From positions 1 to 8,550 of the forward strand of contig NZ_CAMPHH010000147.1 of assembly GCF_946885855.1 (NCBI RefSeq): a stretch of 8,550 nt of DNA. The letters are read 5' to 3'. The translations under genes were made by a program, and so were the position numbers. The notes beneath the pieces were generated by a model. It ran no database searches, had not been told where the DNA came from, and saw only the letters and a list, made by a program, of their open reading frames with translations. Shown piece by piece: positions 1 through 6,937 of the stretch. The first letter of the stretch is position 1, and every line of letters starts with the position of its first letter. This DNA comes from an uncultured Actinotalea sp. (GTDB lineage: Bacteria > Actinomycetota > Actinomycetes > Actinomycetales > Cellulomonadaceae).

Positions 1-26
1 GGCCCGCCCGACCCCGAGGAGCACGC

Positions 27-1415
27 ATGACCGAGATCCCCACGGCCCCGACGGTGGACCGCGCGCGCCTCGCCGCGGCGCACCGCCGGGAGTCCGAGCG
101 CTTCGTCGCCGACCACCCGGCGTGCGCGGAGCTGGCGCGCCGCGGCCGCGCCCACATGCCGCTGGGCGTCCCGATGTCCTGGATGGCGAAGTGGCCGGGG
201 GGCTTCCCGGTGCACGTGACGGAGGCGATCGGCGCACACTTCACCTGCGCCGACGGCCATGAGCACGTGGACCTCTGCCTCGGCGACACCGGGGCGATGG
301 TGGGGCACTCGCCCGCCGCCACGGTGCGCGCGGTGCGCGAGCAGTCCGGCCGGGGGATCACCACGATGCTGCCGACGGCCGACGCCGCCGTCGTCGCCGA
401 GGAGCTGACGCGCCGCTTCGGCACGGGGACGCCCGCCGTCGACCAGTGGCAGTTCACCCTCACCGCGACCGACGCGAACCGGCACGTCATCCGGTACGCC
501 CGGCAGGTCACGGGCCGCCCCCGGGTCGCCGTCATCGACTTCTGCTACCACGGCAGCGTCGACGAGACCTTCGCGACCCTGGACGAGCGCGGACGGGTCG
601 TGGCACGCCGCGGGAACATCGGCGCGCCGGTCGACCCGGCCGCGACGACGGCGGTGGTGCCGTTCAACGACCTCGCGGCGCTGGAGCGCGAGCTCGCCAC
701 GGGCACCGTCGCGGCCGTGCTCCTGGAGCCGGCGATGACCAACATCGGCATCGTCCTGCCCGAGGACGGGTACCACACCGCGCTGCGCGAGATGACGCGC
801 CGGCACGGCGCGCTGCTGGTCATCGACGAGACCCACACGCTCTGCGCCGGCCCGGGCGGCTGCACGCGTGCGTGGGGGCTGGACCCGGACGTCGTCGTCG
901 TCGGCAAGACGATCGGCGGCGGGATCCCCTCCGGGGCCTTCGGGATGACCAGCGAGCTCGCGGACCGCGTCGTGCACGCGGTCGAGCTCGAGGACATCGA
1001 CGTGGGCGGCGTGGGCGGGACCCTCGCGGGCAACGCGCTCTCCCTCGCGGCGATGCGCGCGACGCTGACCGAGGTGCTCACCGACGACGTCTTCGGCCGG
1101 ATGGACGAGCTCGCGGTCGCCTGGACCGACGGCGTCCGGGGCGTGCTGGACGCGCACGGGCTGCCGTGGCACGTCACGCGCCTGGGCTGCCGCGCGGAGT
1201 ACGCCTTCTCCCCGGAGCCGCCCCGGGACGGGGCCGCGGCGGCCGCCGCGGACGACTTCGAGCTCCAGCAGTACCTGCACCTGCAGGCCCTCAACCGCCG
1301 CGTGCTCCTCACGCCGTTCCACAACATGGCGCTCATGAGCCCGGCGACGTCGCACGCGGACGTCGACGCGCACACGGCGGCGTTCGAGGAAGCCGCGCAG
1401 GACCTCCTCGGGTGA
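27..1415 (+). CDS. Class III (HemL-like) PLP-dependent aminotransferase, probable polyamine/amine transaminase
   Basis: Cytosolic fold-type I, PLP-dependent enzyme of 462 residues, a normal length for class III aminotransferases and glutamate-1-semialdehyde aminomutase relatives. Seen: the YHG motif at 174-176 that stacks on PLP, VIDETH at 265-270 whose Asp267 should bind the pyridine nitrogen, and VGKTIGGGIPSGAFG from 292 whose Lys294 should form the Schiff base. The N-terminal GDTGAMVGHSP (86-96) is the usual substrate-entry segment. The ATG start is supported by GAGGAG five bases upstream; only 26 bases precede it, so its promoter is outside the window. It converges on the diguanylate cyclase gene. 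Known: this subgroup is often called simply 'aspartate aminotransferase family' in actinobacteria. Inferred: the neighbouring polyamine importer and gamma-aminobutyraldehyde dehydrogenase suggest it transfers an amino group from putrescine or a related amine. It is less likely to be heme-pathway HemL, given this context. Family call is firm; substrate is not. Confidence 0.9.
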   Translation: MTEIPTAPTVDRARLAAAHRRESERFVADHPACAELARRGRAHMPLGVPMSWMAKWPGGFPVHVTEAIGAHFTCADGHEHVDLCLGDTGAMVGHSPAATVRAVREQSGRGITTMLPTADAAVVAEELTRRFGTGTPAVDQWQFTLTATDANRHVIRYARQVTGRPRVAVIDFCYHGSVDETFATLDERGRVVARRGNIGAPVDPAATTAVVPFNDLAALERELATGTVAAVLLEPAMTNIGIVLPEDGYHTALREMTRRHGALLVIDETHTLCAGPGGCTRAWGLDPDVVVVGKTIGGGIPSGAFGMTSELADRVVHAVELEDIDVGGVGGTLAGNALSLAAMRATLTEVLTDDVFGRMDELAVAWTDGVRGVLDAHGLPWHVTRLGCRAEYAFSPEPPRDGAAAAAADDFELQQYLHLQALNRRVLLTPFHNMALMSPATSHADVDAHTAAFEEAAQDLLG

Positions 1416-1427
1416 GGCCGCTCCCGA

Positions 1428-1455
1428 CGGACGTCACCGGGCGGACGTCACCCGG
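1428..1455. repeat. 14-bp tandem duplication at convergent gene ends
   Basis: CGGACGTCACCGGG (1428-1441) is followed at once by CGGACGTCACCCGG (1442-1455), matching at 13 of 14 positions. The repeat covers the last codons and stop of the diguanylate cyclase gene and most of the 18-base gap to the aminotransferase stop. Within it ACCGGG (1436-1441) and CCCGGT (1451-1456) can pair as a 6-bp stem with a 9-base loop, a weak candidate for a bidirectional terminator without a T-run. Probably a replication-slippage duplication. Confidence 0.6.
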
Positions 1456-2534
1456 TCCCGGCCGTCGTCCTTGGCCTGGTACATCAGCTCGTCGACGCGG
1501 CCGAGCACCGACTCCGGCGTCTCGCCGACGGCGAGCACGGCGACCCCGAAGCTCGCCGTCACGCGGACCCCCACCGAGCGCAGGACGGCTTCCGGGAGGA
1601 CCTCGCGCAGCCGCTCCGCGAGCTGGACGGCCTGGTCACGGTCCGTCTGCGGCGCGACGACGACGAACTCCTCGCCGCCCAGCCGGCCCAGCACGTCGGT
1701 GTGCCGCACGACGTCCGCGGCGGCCGCGGCGACGGCGCGGAGCACCTCGTCGCCGACGGCGTGCCCCAGCGTGTCGTTGACGGCCTTGAACCGGTCGAGG
1801 TCGAAGTACAGGACGGCCACCGGGGCGTCGTCGGCGCGGGCCGCCTGGAAGGTCAGCTCCTCCAGCACCCGCCGGCGGTTCGCCAGGCCCGTGAGCTCGT
1901 CGAGGTAGGCGAGGTCACGCAGGTGGGCGGCCGTGGCGTGGGCCCGCTGCGCCTGGGCGGTCGCCTCCACCAGGCGGTCCTTCCACCGGGAGTACAGGTG
2001 CAGCAGCAGGAGCACGACGACCAGGTACGCGGCATAGCGGAGGGTGTCGACCACGTACGCGGTGCCGCCGGGCACCTGGGTGAGCCCGGCGCACGTCACC
2101 GCGACCGTGGCGGCGATGAGGACCGCGCCGTGCGTGACGGCGGCCCGCGAGGACCGGTCGAGGAAGCCCAGGACCACGAAGACGACGATGCCCATGAAGG
2201 ACAGCGGGAAGAGGGAGGCCCAGCCCTGGGCCGCGTCCTCGGCGGTCGTCAGCCGGGCGGCGATGCCGACGAGCCAGGCGCCGTCGAGCCCCAGCAGCGC
2301 GACCCGGGTCGCCGCCGTGGTCAGGTGCGGTCGCCGCGCGATGACCCACGCGAAGGCCAGGAGGCCCGCCATGACGGGCGGGTAGCCGAGCAGCACGTGC
2401 GGGTCCTGCCCGCCCCGTGCGACGAGGAGCGCACCCATGACCGGGACGCCCGAGAGGATGCCGGCGATGAGGTACCGCCGACCGTGGCCCGTGGCGACCT
2501 CGAACGCGGTCGACGAGGGCGCCCTGCCGCTCAT
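1434..2534 (-). CDS. Membrane-anchored GGDEF diguanylate cyclase
   Basis: Makes cyclic di-GMP from two GTP at the inner face of the membrane. The protein has 366 residues. Residues about 20-185 hold about six hydrophobic stretches (near 20-39, 47-66, 72-94, 106-125, 132-151 and 160-180), then a short linker (186-208) probably helical, then a GGDEF domain from about 209 to the end. Seen in it: DELTGLANRR (212-221), FDLDRFKAVND (244-254) with a metal-binding Asp, the active-site loop GGEEF (286-290), and R-H-T-D at 277-280 five residues before it, the RxxD product-inhibition site. It therefore looks catalytically competent and feedback-inhibited. I see no EAL, HD-GYP, PAS or HAMP domain; the membrane part resembles a sensor of unknown ligand. 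ATG at 2534 is chosen because GGAGGAG lies 9 bases upstream; a GTG at 2573 would add 13 residues but has a poorly spaced AGGAG. It begins 45 bases after the saccharopine-dehydrogenase-like gene, so it may belong to that operon. Confidence 0.93.
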   Translation of the reverse strand: MSGRAPSSTAFEVATGHGRRYLIAGILSGVPVMGALLVARGGQDPHVLLGYPPVMAGLLAFAWVIARRPHLTTAATRVALLGLDGAWLVGIAARLTTAEDAAQGWASLFPLSFMGIVVFVVLGFLDRSSRAAVTHGAVLIAATVAVTCAGLTQVPGGTAYVVDTLRYAAYLVVVLLLLHLYSRWKDRLVEATAQAQRAHATAAHLRDLAYLDELTGLANRRRVLEELTFQAARADDAPVAVLYFDLDRFKAVNDTLGHAVGDEVLRAVAAAAADVVRHTDVLGRLGGEEFVVVAPQTDRDQAVQLAERLREVLPEAVLRSVGVRVTASFGVAVLAVGETPESVLGRVDELMYQAKDDGRDRVTSAR

Positions 2535-2556
2535 ACCACCCCTCTCCTCCCGGTGC

Positions 2557-2570
2557 CGCAGCCCCCTGCG
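2557..2570 (-). other. Small hairpin between the oxidoreductase and cyclase genes
   Basis: On the - strand CGCAG-GGGG-CTGCG forms a 5-bp stem with a 4-base loop inside the 45-base gap, just before the cyclase ribosome binding site. There is no T-run after it, so it does not look like an efficient intrinsic terminator. It may affect translation of the cyclase or be chance in GC-rich DNA. Confidence 0.3.
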
Positions 2571-2579
2571 CACCGAGCG

Positions 2580-3875
2580 TCAGTGCTCCTGCACACCCCA
2601 CGGTGAGCCGTACCCCTCGGGCGTGGGTGCCGCGAGGAGCTCGAGGAAGGGCACGGCGTCGAAGGCCTCGGGGCCGAGGACGCCCGTCCCCGCCCAGGTG
2701 CCGCGTGCGAGGAGCTCGAGCGCGACCACCGGGTTGACCGCCGTCTGCCAGACGACGCACTGCGCACCGTACTCGCTCATCGACCACGCGTTGTCGACCA
2801 CGTGGTGGAGGTAGGTGGACCGCGGGGCGCCGTCCTTGCCCGTGCCCGTGACCAGGACGCCCGCGCAGGTCGCACCCCGCATCCGCTCGCCGAGGCCGGC
2901 CGGGTCCGGCAGGCAGGCCGCGACGACGTCGCGCGGGCTGACCGCCACGGGCGCGCCGTCGGCGCCGCGCACGCGGACCGGGGCGGTCCGGTCCAGGCCG
3001 AGGGTGTGCAGCGTGCGCAGGACGCCGATGAACTCCTCACCCAGCCCGTACTTGAACGTCACCTTGTCCGCCTGGAGGTACCGCGGCATGAGCAGCACCT
3101 CCTCGTGCTCGACGTGGACGCACTCGACGGGACCGATGCCACCGGGGAAGTCGAAGACCTCCGGCTCGTGGAACGGCGGCACCGTGTACCAGCCGGCCTC
3201 GGGGCTGCCGCCTGCCTCGGCCCGCGCCCGCTCCCAGACGACGGGCGGGTTGAGGCACTCCTCGATCGTCGTCCAGATCGAGAACGACGGCGCGAAGATC
3301 GGCTCGCCGTCGTCGCCGACGACGACGAGGTTCGACCCGTCGCGCGTGCCGAGCTCCGTGATGTGGGAGAACAGGTGGTCGGCGGCGTAGCGGGCCAGGA
3401 CGTCCGACAACCCGGGCTCGACGCCCATGCCGACGAGCGCCAGGCGCCCCGCGTCCCGCCACCGGGCGTCCTGGGCGAACTGCTCGTCGCCGAGCTTGAC
3501 GCCGGTGCGCGCGTACGGCTCCTCGGGGTGGGGCCGGGACAGCGACATCGCCATGTCGAGGTAGTCCGCGCCGGCGGCCAGCGCCCCCTCGAACACGGGC
3601 ATCACGAAGCGCGGGTCCACGGCGTTGAGCACGTGGGTCGCGCCGTGGTCCCGGGCGAGGGCTGCGACCGCCGTCCGGTCCGAGGCGTCGACGTGCGCCG
3701 CGACGAAGCGCTCCGGGCGCACGGTCGCCGCGTGGTCGCGGACCGCGCCGACGGTGCGCTCGGCCCGGGCGGTGTCGTGGTCCGCCACCACCATCCGCTC
3801 GAAGAAGTCGCGTCGCCCGGCGATGCGCGCGACCGCGTCGCCCACGCCGCCGCTGCCGACCACGAGGATCCTCAT
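2580..3875 (-). CDS. Saccharopine dehydrogenase-family NAD(P)-dependent oxidoreductase
   Basis: Cytosolic oxidoreductase of 431 residues, about the length of carboxynorspermidine dehydrogenase and saccharopine reductase relatives. Seen: an N-terminal Rossmann motif MRILVVGSGGVG with G7-x-G9-G10-x-G12, an acidic residue after the second strand (VVADHD, 29-34), NAVDPRF (84-90), YLDMA (105-109) and GVEPGLSDVLARYAADH (151-167), which are family hallmarks before the C-terminal catalytic/dimer domain. That domain runs from about 155 to 400. Known: members oxidise or form secondary amines joining an amino acid to an aldehyde (saccharopine, carboxynorspermidine) or act in homospermidine synthesis. 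Inferred: next to a polyamine importer it may process an N-carboxyalkyl polyamine or imine; lysine breakdown is an alternative, but no lysine-ketoglutarate partner is visible. The ATG is preceded by AGGAGG four bases upstream. It follows potC by 34 bases with no terminator, so it is probably co-transcribed with the transporter. Confidence 0.88.
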   Translation of the reverse strand: MRILVVGSGGVGDAVARIAGRRDFFERMVVADHDTARAERTVGAVRDHAATVRPERFVAAHVDASDRTAVAALARDHGATHVLNAVDPRFVMPVFEGALAAGADYLDMAMSLSRPHPEEPYARTGVKLGDEQFAQDARWRDAGRLALVGMGVEPGLSDVLARYAADHLFSHITELGTRDGSNLVVVGDDGEPIFAPSFSIWTTIEECLNPPVVWERARAEAGGSPEAGWYTVPPFHEPEVFDFPGGIGPVECVHVEHEEVLLMPRYLQADKVTFKYGLGEEFIGVLRTLHTLGLDRTAPVRVRGADGAPVAVSPRDVVAACLPDPAGLGERMRGATCAGVLVTGTGKDGAPRSTYLHHVVDNAWSMSEYGAQCVVWQTAVNPVVALELLARGTWAGTGVLGPEAFDAVPFLELLAAPTPEGYGSPWGVQEH

Positions 3876-3909
3876 GCCGCCTCCTGTCGTCCTGCCCGCG
3901 GGTCGCCGG

Positions 3910-4788
3910 TCAACGCCGACGCCGCCGCGCCACCGAGAGCACCTGCACGACCACGACCAGCAGGAGTGCCAGGAAGAACATCGCCGAGCCGATGACGTTG
4001 GCCTGCGCGGGGATGCCGCGCGTGGCCGACACGTACACGAACTTGGGGAAGGTCGTGAAGTTGCCCGAGTTGAAGTTGGTGATGATGAAGTCGTCGAAGC
4101 TGAGCGAGAACGCCAGGAGGGCCGCCGCCGCGATGCCGGGCAGCAGCAGCGGGAAGGTCACGCGCCAGAACGCCTGCACCGGCGAGGCGTAGAGGTCCGC
4201 CGCCGCCTCCTCGAGCCTCGGGTCCAGGCTGGCGACGCGGGCCTTGACGGTGACGACCACGAAGCTGATGCAGAACATCGTGTGGGCCAGCACCACGGTC
4301 GTGAAGCCCGGGTTGACCCGCAGGCTGAGGAACTGGGCGAGCAGCGCCGCGCCGAGCACGACCTCGGGCGTCGACATCGGCAGGAAGATCAGCAGGTTGG
4401 CCGCGGTGCGGCCCCGGAAGCGGTAGCGGACCAGGGCCAGGGCGATGAGGGTGCCGAAGGACGTCGCGACGACCGTGGCGATGACCCCGACCTGGAGCGA
4501 GTTGACCAAGGCCTGGCACACCTGGGGCGCGCCGCACGGGTTCTGCCAGTTCTCCCAGGTGAAGCCCCGCCACAGCAGGTTGGTCCGTCCCGGCTCGTTG
4601 AACGAGAACGCCACCGTGTAGGCGATCGGGACCATGAGGTAGACGAAGGCGAGCGCGGCGAAGATCGGCACGATCGCCTCGCCGATCCGCCAGCGGCGGC
4701 GCACCACCGGCGGCCGGTCGTCGACGCCGTCGTCGGCTGGTCGCGCGGTGACCCCGGCCGTGACGCTCGTCCCCACCGTGCCGCTCAC
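3910..4788 (-). CDS. potC: Polyamine-type ABC transporter permease, PotC-like
   Basis: Second inner-membrane permease of the importer, 292 residues. Seen: a hydrophilic N-tail (1-36), first membrane segment about 38-61, further segments near 95-120, 128-155, 162-182, 211-233 and 264-287, and a C-terminal run of arginines. The EAA coupling motif that docks on the ATPase lies at about 193-219 (EEAAADLYAS then LLLPGI). SFDDFIITNF (230-239) is typical of PotC/YdcV. A periplasmic-side loop after the first segment carries Cys85 and Cys91 (PCGAPQVC). The start is GTG at 4788, whose GTGA overlaps the TGA stop of potB by four bases, with GGAGGAG six bases upstream, so the two permeases are translationally coupled. 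An ATG-led reading of this frame only exists far upstream inside other genes and is not credible. Confidence 0.93.
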   Translation of the reverse strand: MSGTVGTSVTAGVTARPADDGVDDRPPVVRRRWRIGEAIVPIFAALAFVYLMVPIAYTVAFSFNEPGRTNLLWRGFTWENWQNPCGAPQVCQALVNSLQVGVIATVVATSFGTLIALALVRYRFRGRTAANLLIFLPMSTPEVVLGAALLAQFLSLRVNPGFTTVVLAHTMFCISFVVVTVKARVASLDPRLEEAAADLYASPVQAFWRVTFPLLLPGIAAAALLAFSLSFDDFIITNFNSGNFTTFPKFVYVSATRGIPAQANVIGSAMFFLALLLVVVVQVLSVARRRRR

Positions 4789-5702
4789 AGGAGCTCCTCC
4801 GTCCCCGCCCGGCGGATGTACGCGGCGACGAGCGCCAGGATCGCCAGCATGAGGACGAACGACAACGCCGCGGCGGTCGGGTAGTCGCTCACCCGGAAGA
4901 ACCGCGAGTCGATGACCTGGCCGATCATGGTGGTGCTGTTGTTGCCGAGCAGCACGGAGTTGACGAAGTCGCCCGACGCCGGGATGAAGGTGAGGAGCGT
5001 CCCGGAGACGACACCCGGCATGGACATCGGCAGGGTGACGCGCCAGAACGTCGTCGGCCCGTTCGCGTAGAGGTCCGCGCCCGCCTCGATGAGCCGCGGG
5101 TCCAGGCGCTCGAGGTTGGCGTAGATCGGCAGGGTCATGAACGGCAGGAAGTTGTAGGTCAGACCCGCGACGACGGCGACCGACGTCGCCGTGAGCCGGC
5201 CGTCCGGGGGCAGGACCGAGAGCGCCCGCAGGCCTGCGACGACGAAGCTCTCGTCCGCGAGGATCTGCTTCCACGCGATGGTCCGCAGGATGAAGCTCGT
5301 GAAGAACGGCGCGATGACGAGGACCAGGAGCATCGCCTGCAGGAACGGGCGACCACGCGCCCGCACCGCGATGACGTACGCCATCGGGTACCCGATGCAG
5401 AACGCGAGGACCGTCGCGATCCCCGCGTAGGCGAAGGACCGCACGAGCTGGGGCCAGTACGTCTCCAGCGAGCGCACGTAGTTCTGCCACTCGAACGCGG
5501 GCTGGAACTGCCCGACGTCGCCGCCGGGCACGGGCACGTAGAGCGACGTCACGAGGAGGGCGAACACCGGGACGACGAAGAAGAGGCCGAGGTAGAGCAT
5601 GCCGGGCGCCAGCAGCAGGTAGGCACCGCCGCGGGCCTTGCGCGTCGGCCGGACCGCGGTCCCGGTGCCCCCGCCGTGGCCGAGGGCGGAGACGACGCTC
5701 AT
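4785..5702 (-). CDS. potB: Polyamine-type ABC transporter permease, PotB-like
   Basis: First inner-membrane permease of the importer, 305 residues, close to usual PotB/PotH length. Seen: a hydrophilic N-tail (1-25), hydrophobic segments near 27-52, 86-112, 121-140, 171-192, 226-247 and 275-297, and the EAA motif at about 206-230 (EAGADLYANG, then LPMSMPG). The loop after segment one (53-85) is long, as in PotB proteins. FIPASGDFVNSVLLG (239-253) is a strongly recognisable PotB/PotH segment. ATG at 5702 has AGGAGG eight bases upstream, located within the last codons of potA; only three bases separate the two genes. Together with PotC it should form the heterodimeric channel. It shows no truncation or missing motif. 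Confidence 0.94.
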   Translation of the reverse strand: MSVVSALGHGGGTGTAVRPTRKARGGAYLLLAPGMLYLGLFFVVPVFALLVTSLYVPVPGGDVGQFQPAFEWQNYVRSLETYWPQLVRSFAYAGIATVLAFCIGYPMAYVIAVRARGRPFLQAMLLVLVIAPFFTSFILRTIAWKQILADESFVVAGLRALSVLPPDGRLTATSVAVVAGLTYNFLPFMTLPIYANLERLDPRLIEAGADLYANGPTTFWRVTLPMSMPGVVSGTLLTFIPASGDFVNSVLLGNNSTTMIGQVIDSRFFRVSDYPTAAALSFVLMLAILALVAAYIRRAGTEELL

Positions 5703-5705
5703 TCC

Positions 5706-6932
5706 TCAGGCCTCCTCGTCCGCGAGGGCGGCGCCCGCCGTCGCGTCCTCGGTCCCGTCGAGGCCGAACGTGTGCTTGACGGCCCAGCCGAGCATGACCT
5801 CGTCGCCGGCCCGGATCGCCCGACCGCCGAACACGTTCTGCGCGAAGACGCCCAGCGTGCCCAGCCCGGGGACGAGGACCTGGTACTGCGTGCTCACGCC
5901 CGTGAACGCGACGTCGGTCACCCGACCGGGGCCGACGACGTTCGAGTCGTCCGGCACGCCCTCGTCGGCGAAGAAGATGTGGAGCTTCTCCGGCCGCACA
6001 CCCACGAGGACCGCTCCGGAGGTCGTGACCGCACGGTCCCGGGGGACCCACAGGCGGCGCCCGCCGACCTCCACCCCGAGCACCTCGCCGGCCTCCTCGC
6101 GCACCTCGCCGGCCAGGAGGTTCGACTGGCCGAGGAAGTTCGCCACGAACGCCGTCCGCGGCAGCTCGTAGAGCTCCTCCGGCGCGCCCATCTGCTCGAT
6201 CCGTCCGTGGTTCATCACCGCGACGGTGTCGGCCATGGTCATGGCCTCCTCCTGGTCGTGGGTGACGTGGACGAAGGTCTGACCCACCTCGACCTGGATC
6301 CGCTTGAGCTCGGTCTGCATCTGGCGGCGCAGCTTGAGGTCCAGGGCACCCAGCGGCTCGTCGAGCAGGAGGACCGCGGGGTTGTTGACGATCGCCCGGG
6401 CCAGCGCGACGCGCTGCTGCTGACCGCCCGACATCTGCGACGGCCGCCGGTCGGCCAGGTGGCTCATCTCCACGAGGTCGAGGGCGGCGCGGGCCCGCTG
6501 CTCGGCGTCGGCGACCCGCTTGCGCCGCAGCCCGAAGGCCACGTTCTCCAGGACGTCCAGGTGCGGGAACAGCGCGTAGGACTGGAAGACGGTGTTGACC
6601 GGCCGCTGGTGGGCCCGCGTCGACGTGACGTCCTGCCCGCCGAGGAGGATCCGTCCGCGCGTGGGGGCCTCCAGGCCGGCGACCATCCGCAGCGTCGTCG
6701 TCTTCCCGCACCCGGACGGGCCGAGCAGCGCGAAGAACGACCCGGCGGGGATCGTCAGCGACAGGTCGTCGACCGCGGTGTACGCGCCGAAGTCCTTGGT
6801 GATGCGCTCGAGGACGAGGTCGGCGCCCCCGCCACCCGGCCGGCCCCCGCCCGCCGGATGGGTCGTGCCCGTCGTGCCCGCCTCGTCCGTCGGCTCGACG
6901 CGTCCGGGATCCGCGTGCACCTGCGCCCCCAC
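5706..6932 (-). CDS. potA: Polyamine-type ABC transporter ATPase, PotA-like
   Basis: Cytosolic ATPase that powers the importer. Counting from GTG 6932 (408 residues): Walker A GPSGCGKTT at 71-79, Q-loop Gln117, signature MSGGQQQRV at 167-175, Walker B VLLLDE at 187-192, D-loop GALD, switch His225 in VTHDQEEAM, then a C-terminal TOBE-like regulatory domain (about 270-400; VGVRPEKLHIF is the classic TOBE entry). All catalytic residues are present. The start is uncertain: no ATG exists between the potD stop and the conserved LVLERITKDFGAY. GTG 6932 (5 bases after potD) and GTG 6920 (404 residues, with GGGGG nearby) are both possible. Either way the first ~38 residues are a Gly/Thr/Pro-rich, low-complexity tail absent from textbook PotA. 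Coupled in the order potD-potA-potB-potC. Confidence 0.92.
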   Translation of the reverse strand: MGAQVHADPGRVEPTDEAGTTGTTHPAGGGRPGGGGADLVLERITKDFGAYTAVDDLSLTIPAGSFFALLGPSGCGKTTTLRMVAGLEAPTRGRILLGGQDVTSTRAHQRPVNTVFQSYALFPHLDVLENVAFGLRRKRVADAEQRARAALDLVEMSHLADRRPSQMSGGQQQRVALARAIVNNPAVLLLDEPLGALDLKLRRQMQTELKRIQVEVGQTFVHVTHDQEEAMTMADTVAVMNHGRIEQMGAPEELYELPRTAFVANFLGQSNLLAGEVREEAGEVLGVEVGGRRLWVPRDRAVTTSGAVLVGVRPEKLHIFFADEGVPDDSNVVGPGRVTDVAFTGVSTQYQVLVPGLGTLGVFAQNVFGGRAIRAGDEVMLGWAVKHTFGLDGTEDATAGAALADEEA

Positions 6933-6937
6933 CGCCG

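Noticed and set aside
446..1780. A 444-codon open frame overlapping the aminotransferase in another + frame and running into the cyclase gene
   Set aside because: It is almost entirely Arg/Gly/Ala/Pro and spans two real genes on opposite strands.
2802..3995. A 397-codon + strand open frame opposite the saccharopine-dehydrogenase-like gene
   Set aside because: No recognisable domain and low-complexity antisense composition; the - strand gene has family motifs and a good ribosome binding site.
3910..6711. A 933-codon open frame on the - strand running through potA, potB and potC
   Set aside because: Only its last 292 codons resemble a protein (PotC). The rest is Arg/Gly/Pro/Ala-rich shadow sequence in a different frame from the clear potB and potA genes, a usual by-product of high GC. 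It is not a fusion gene.
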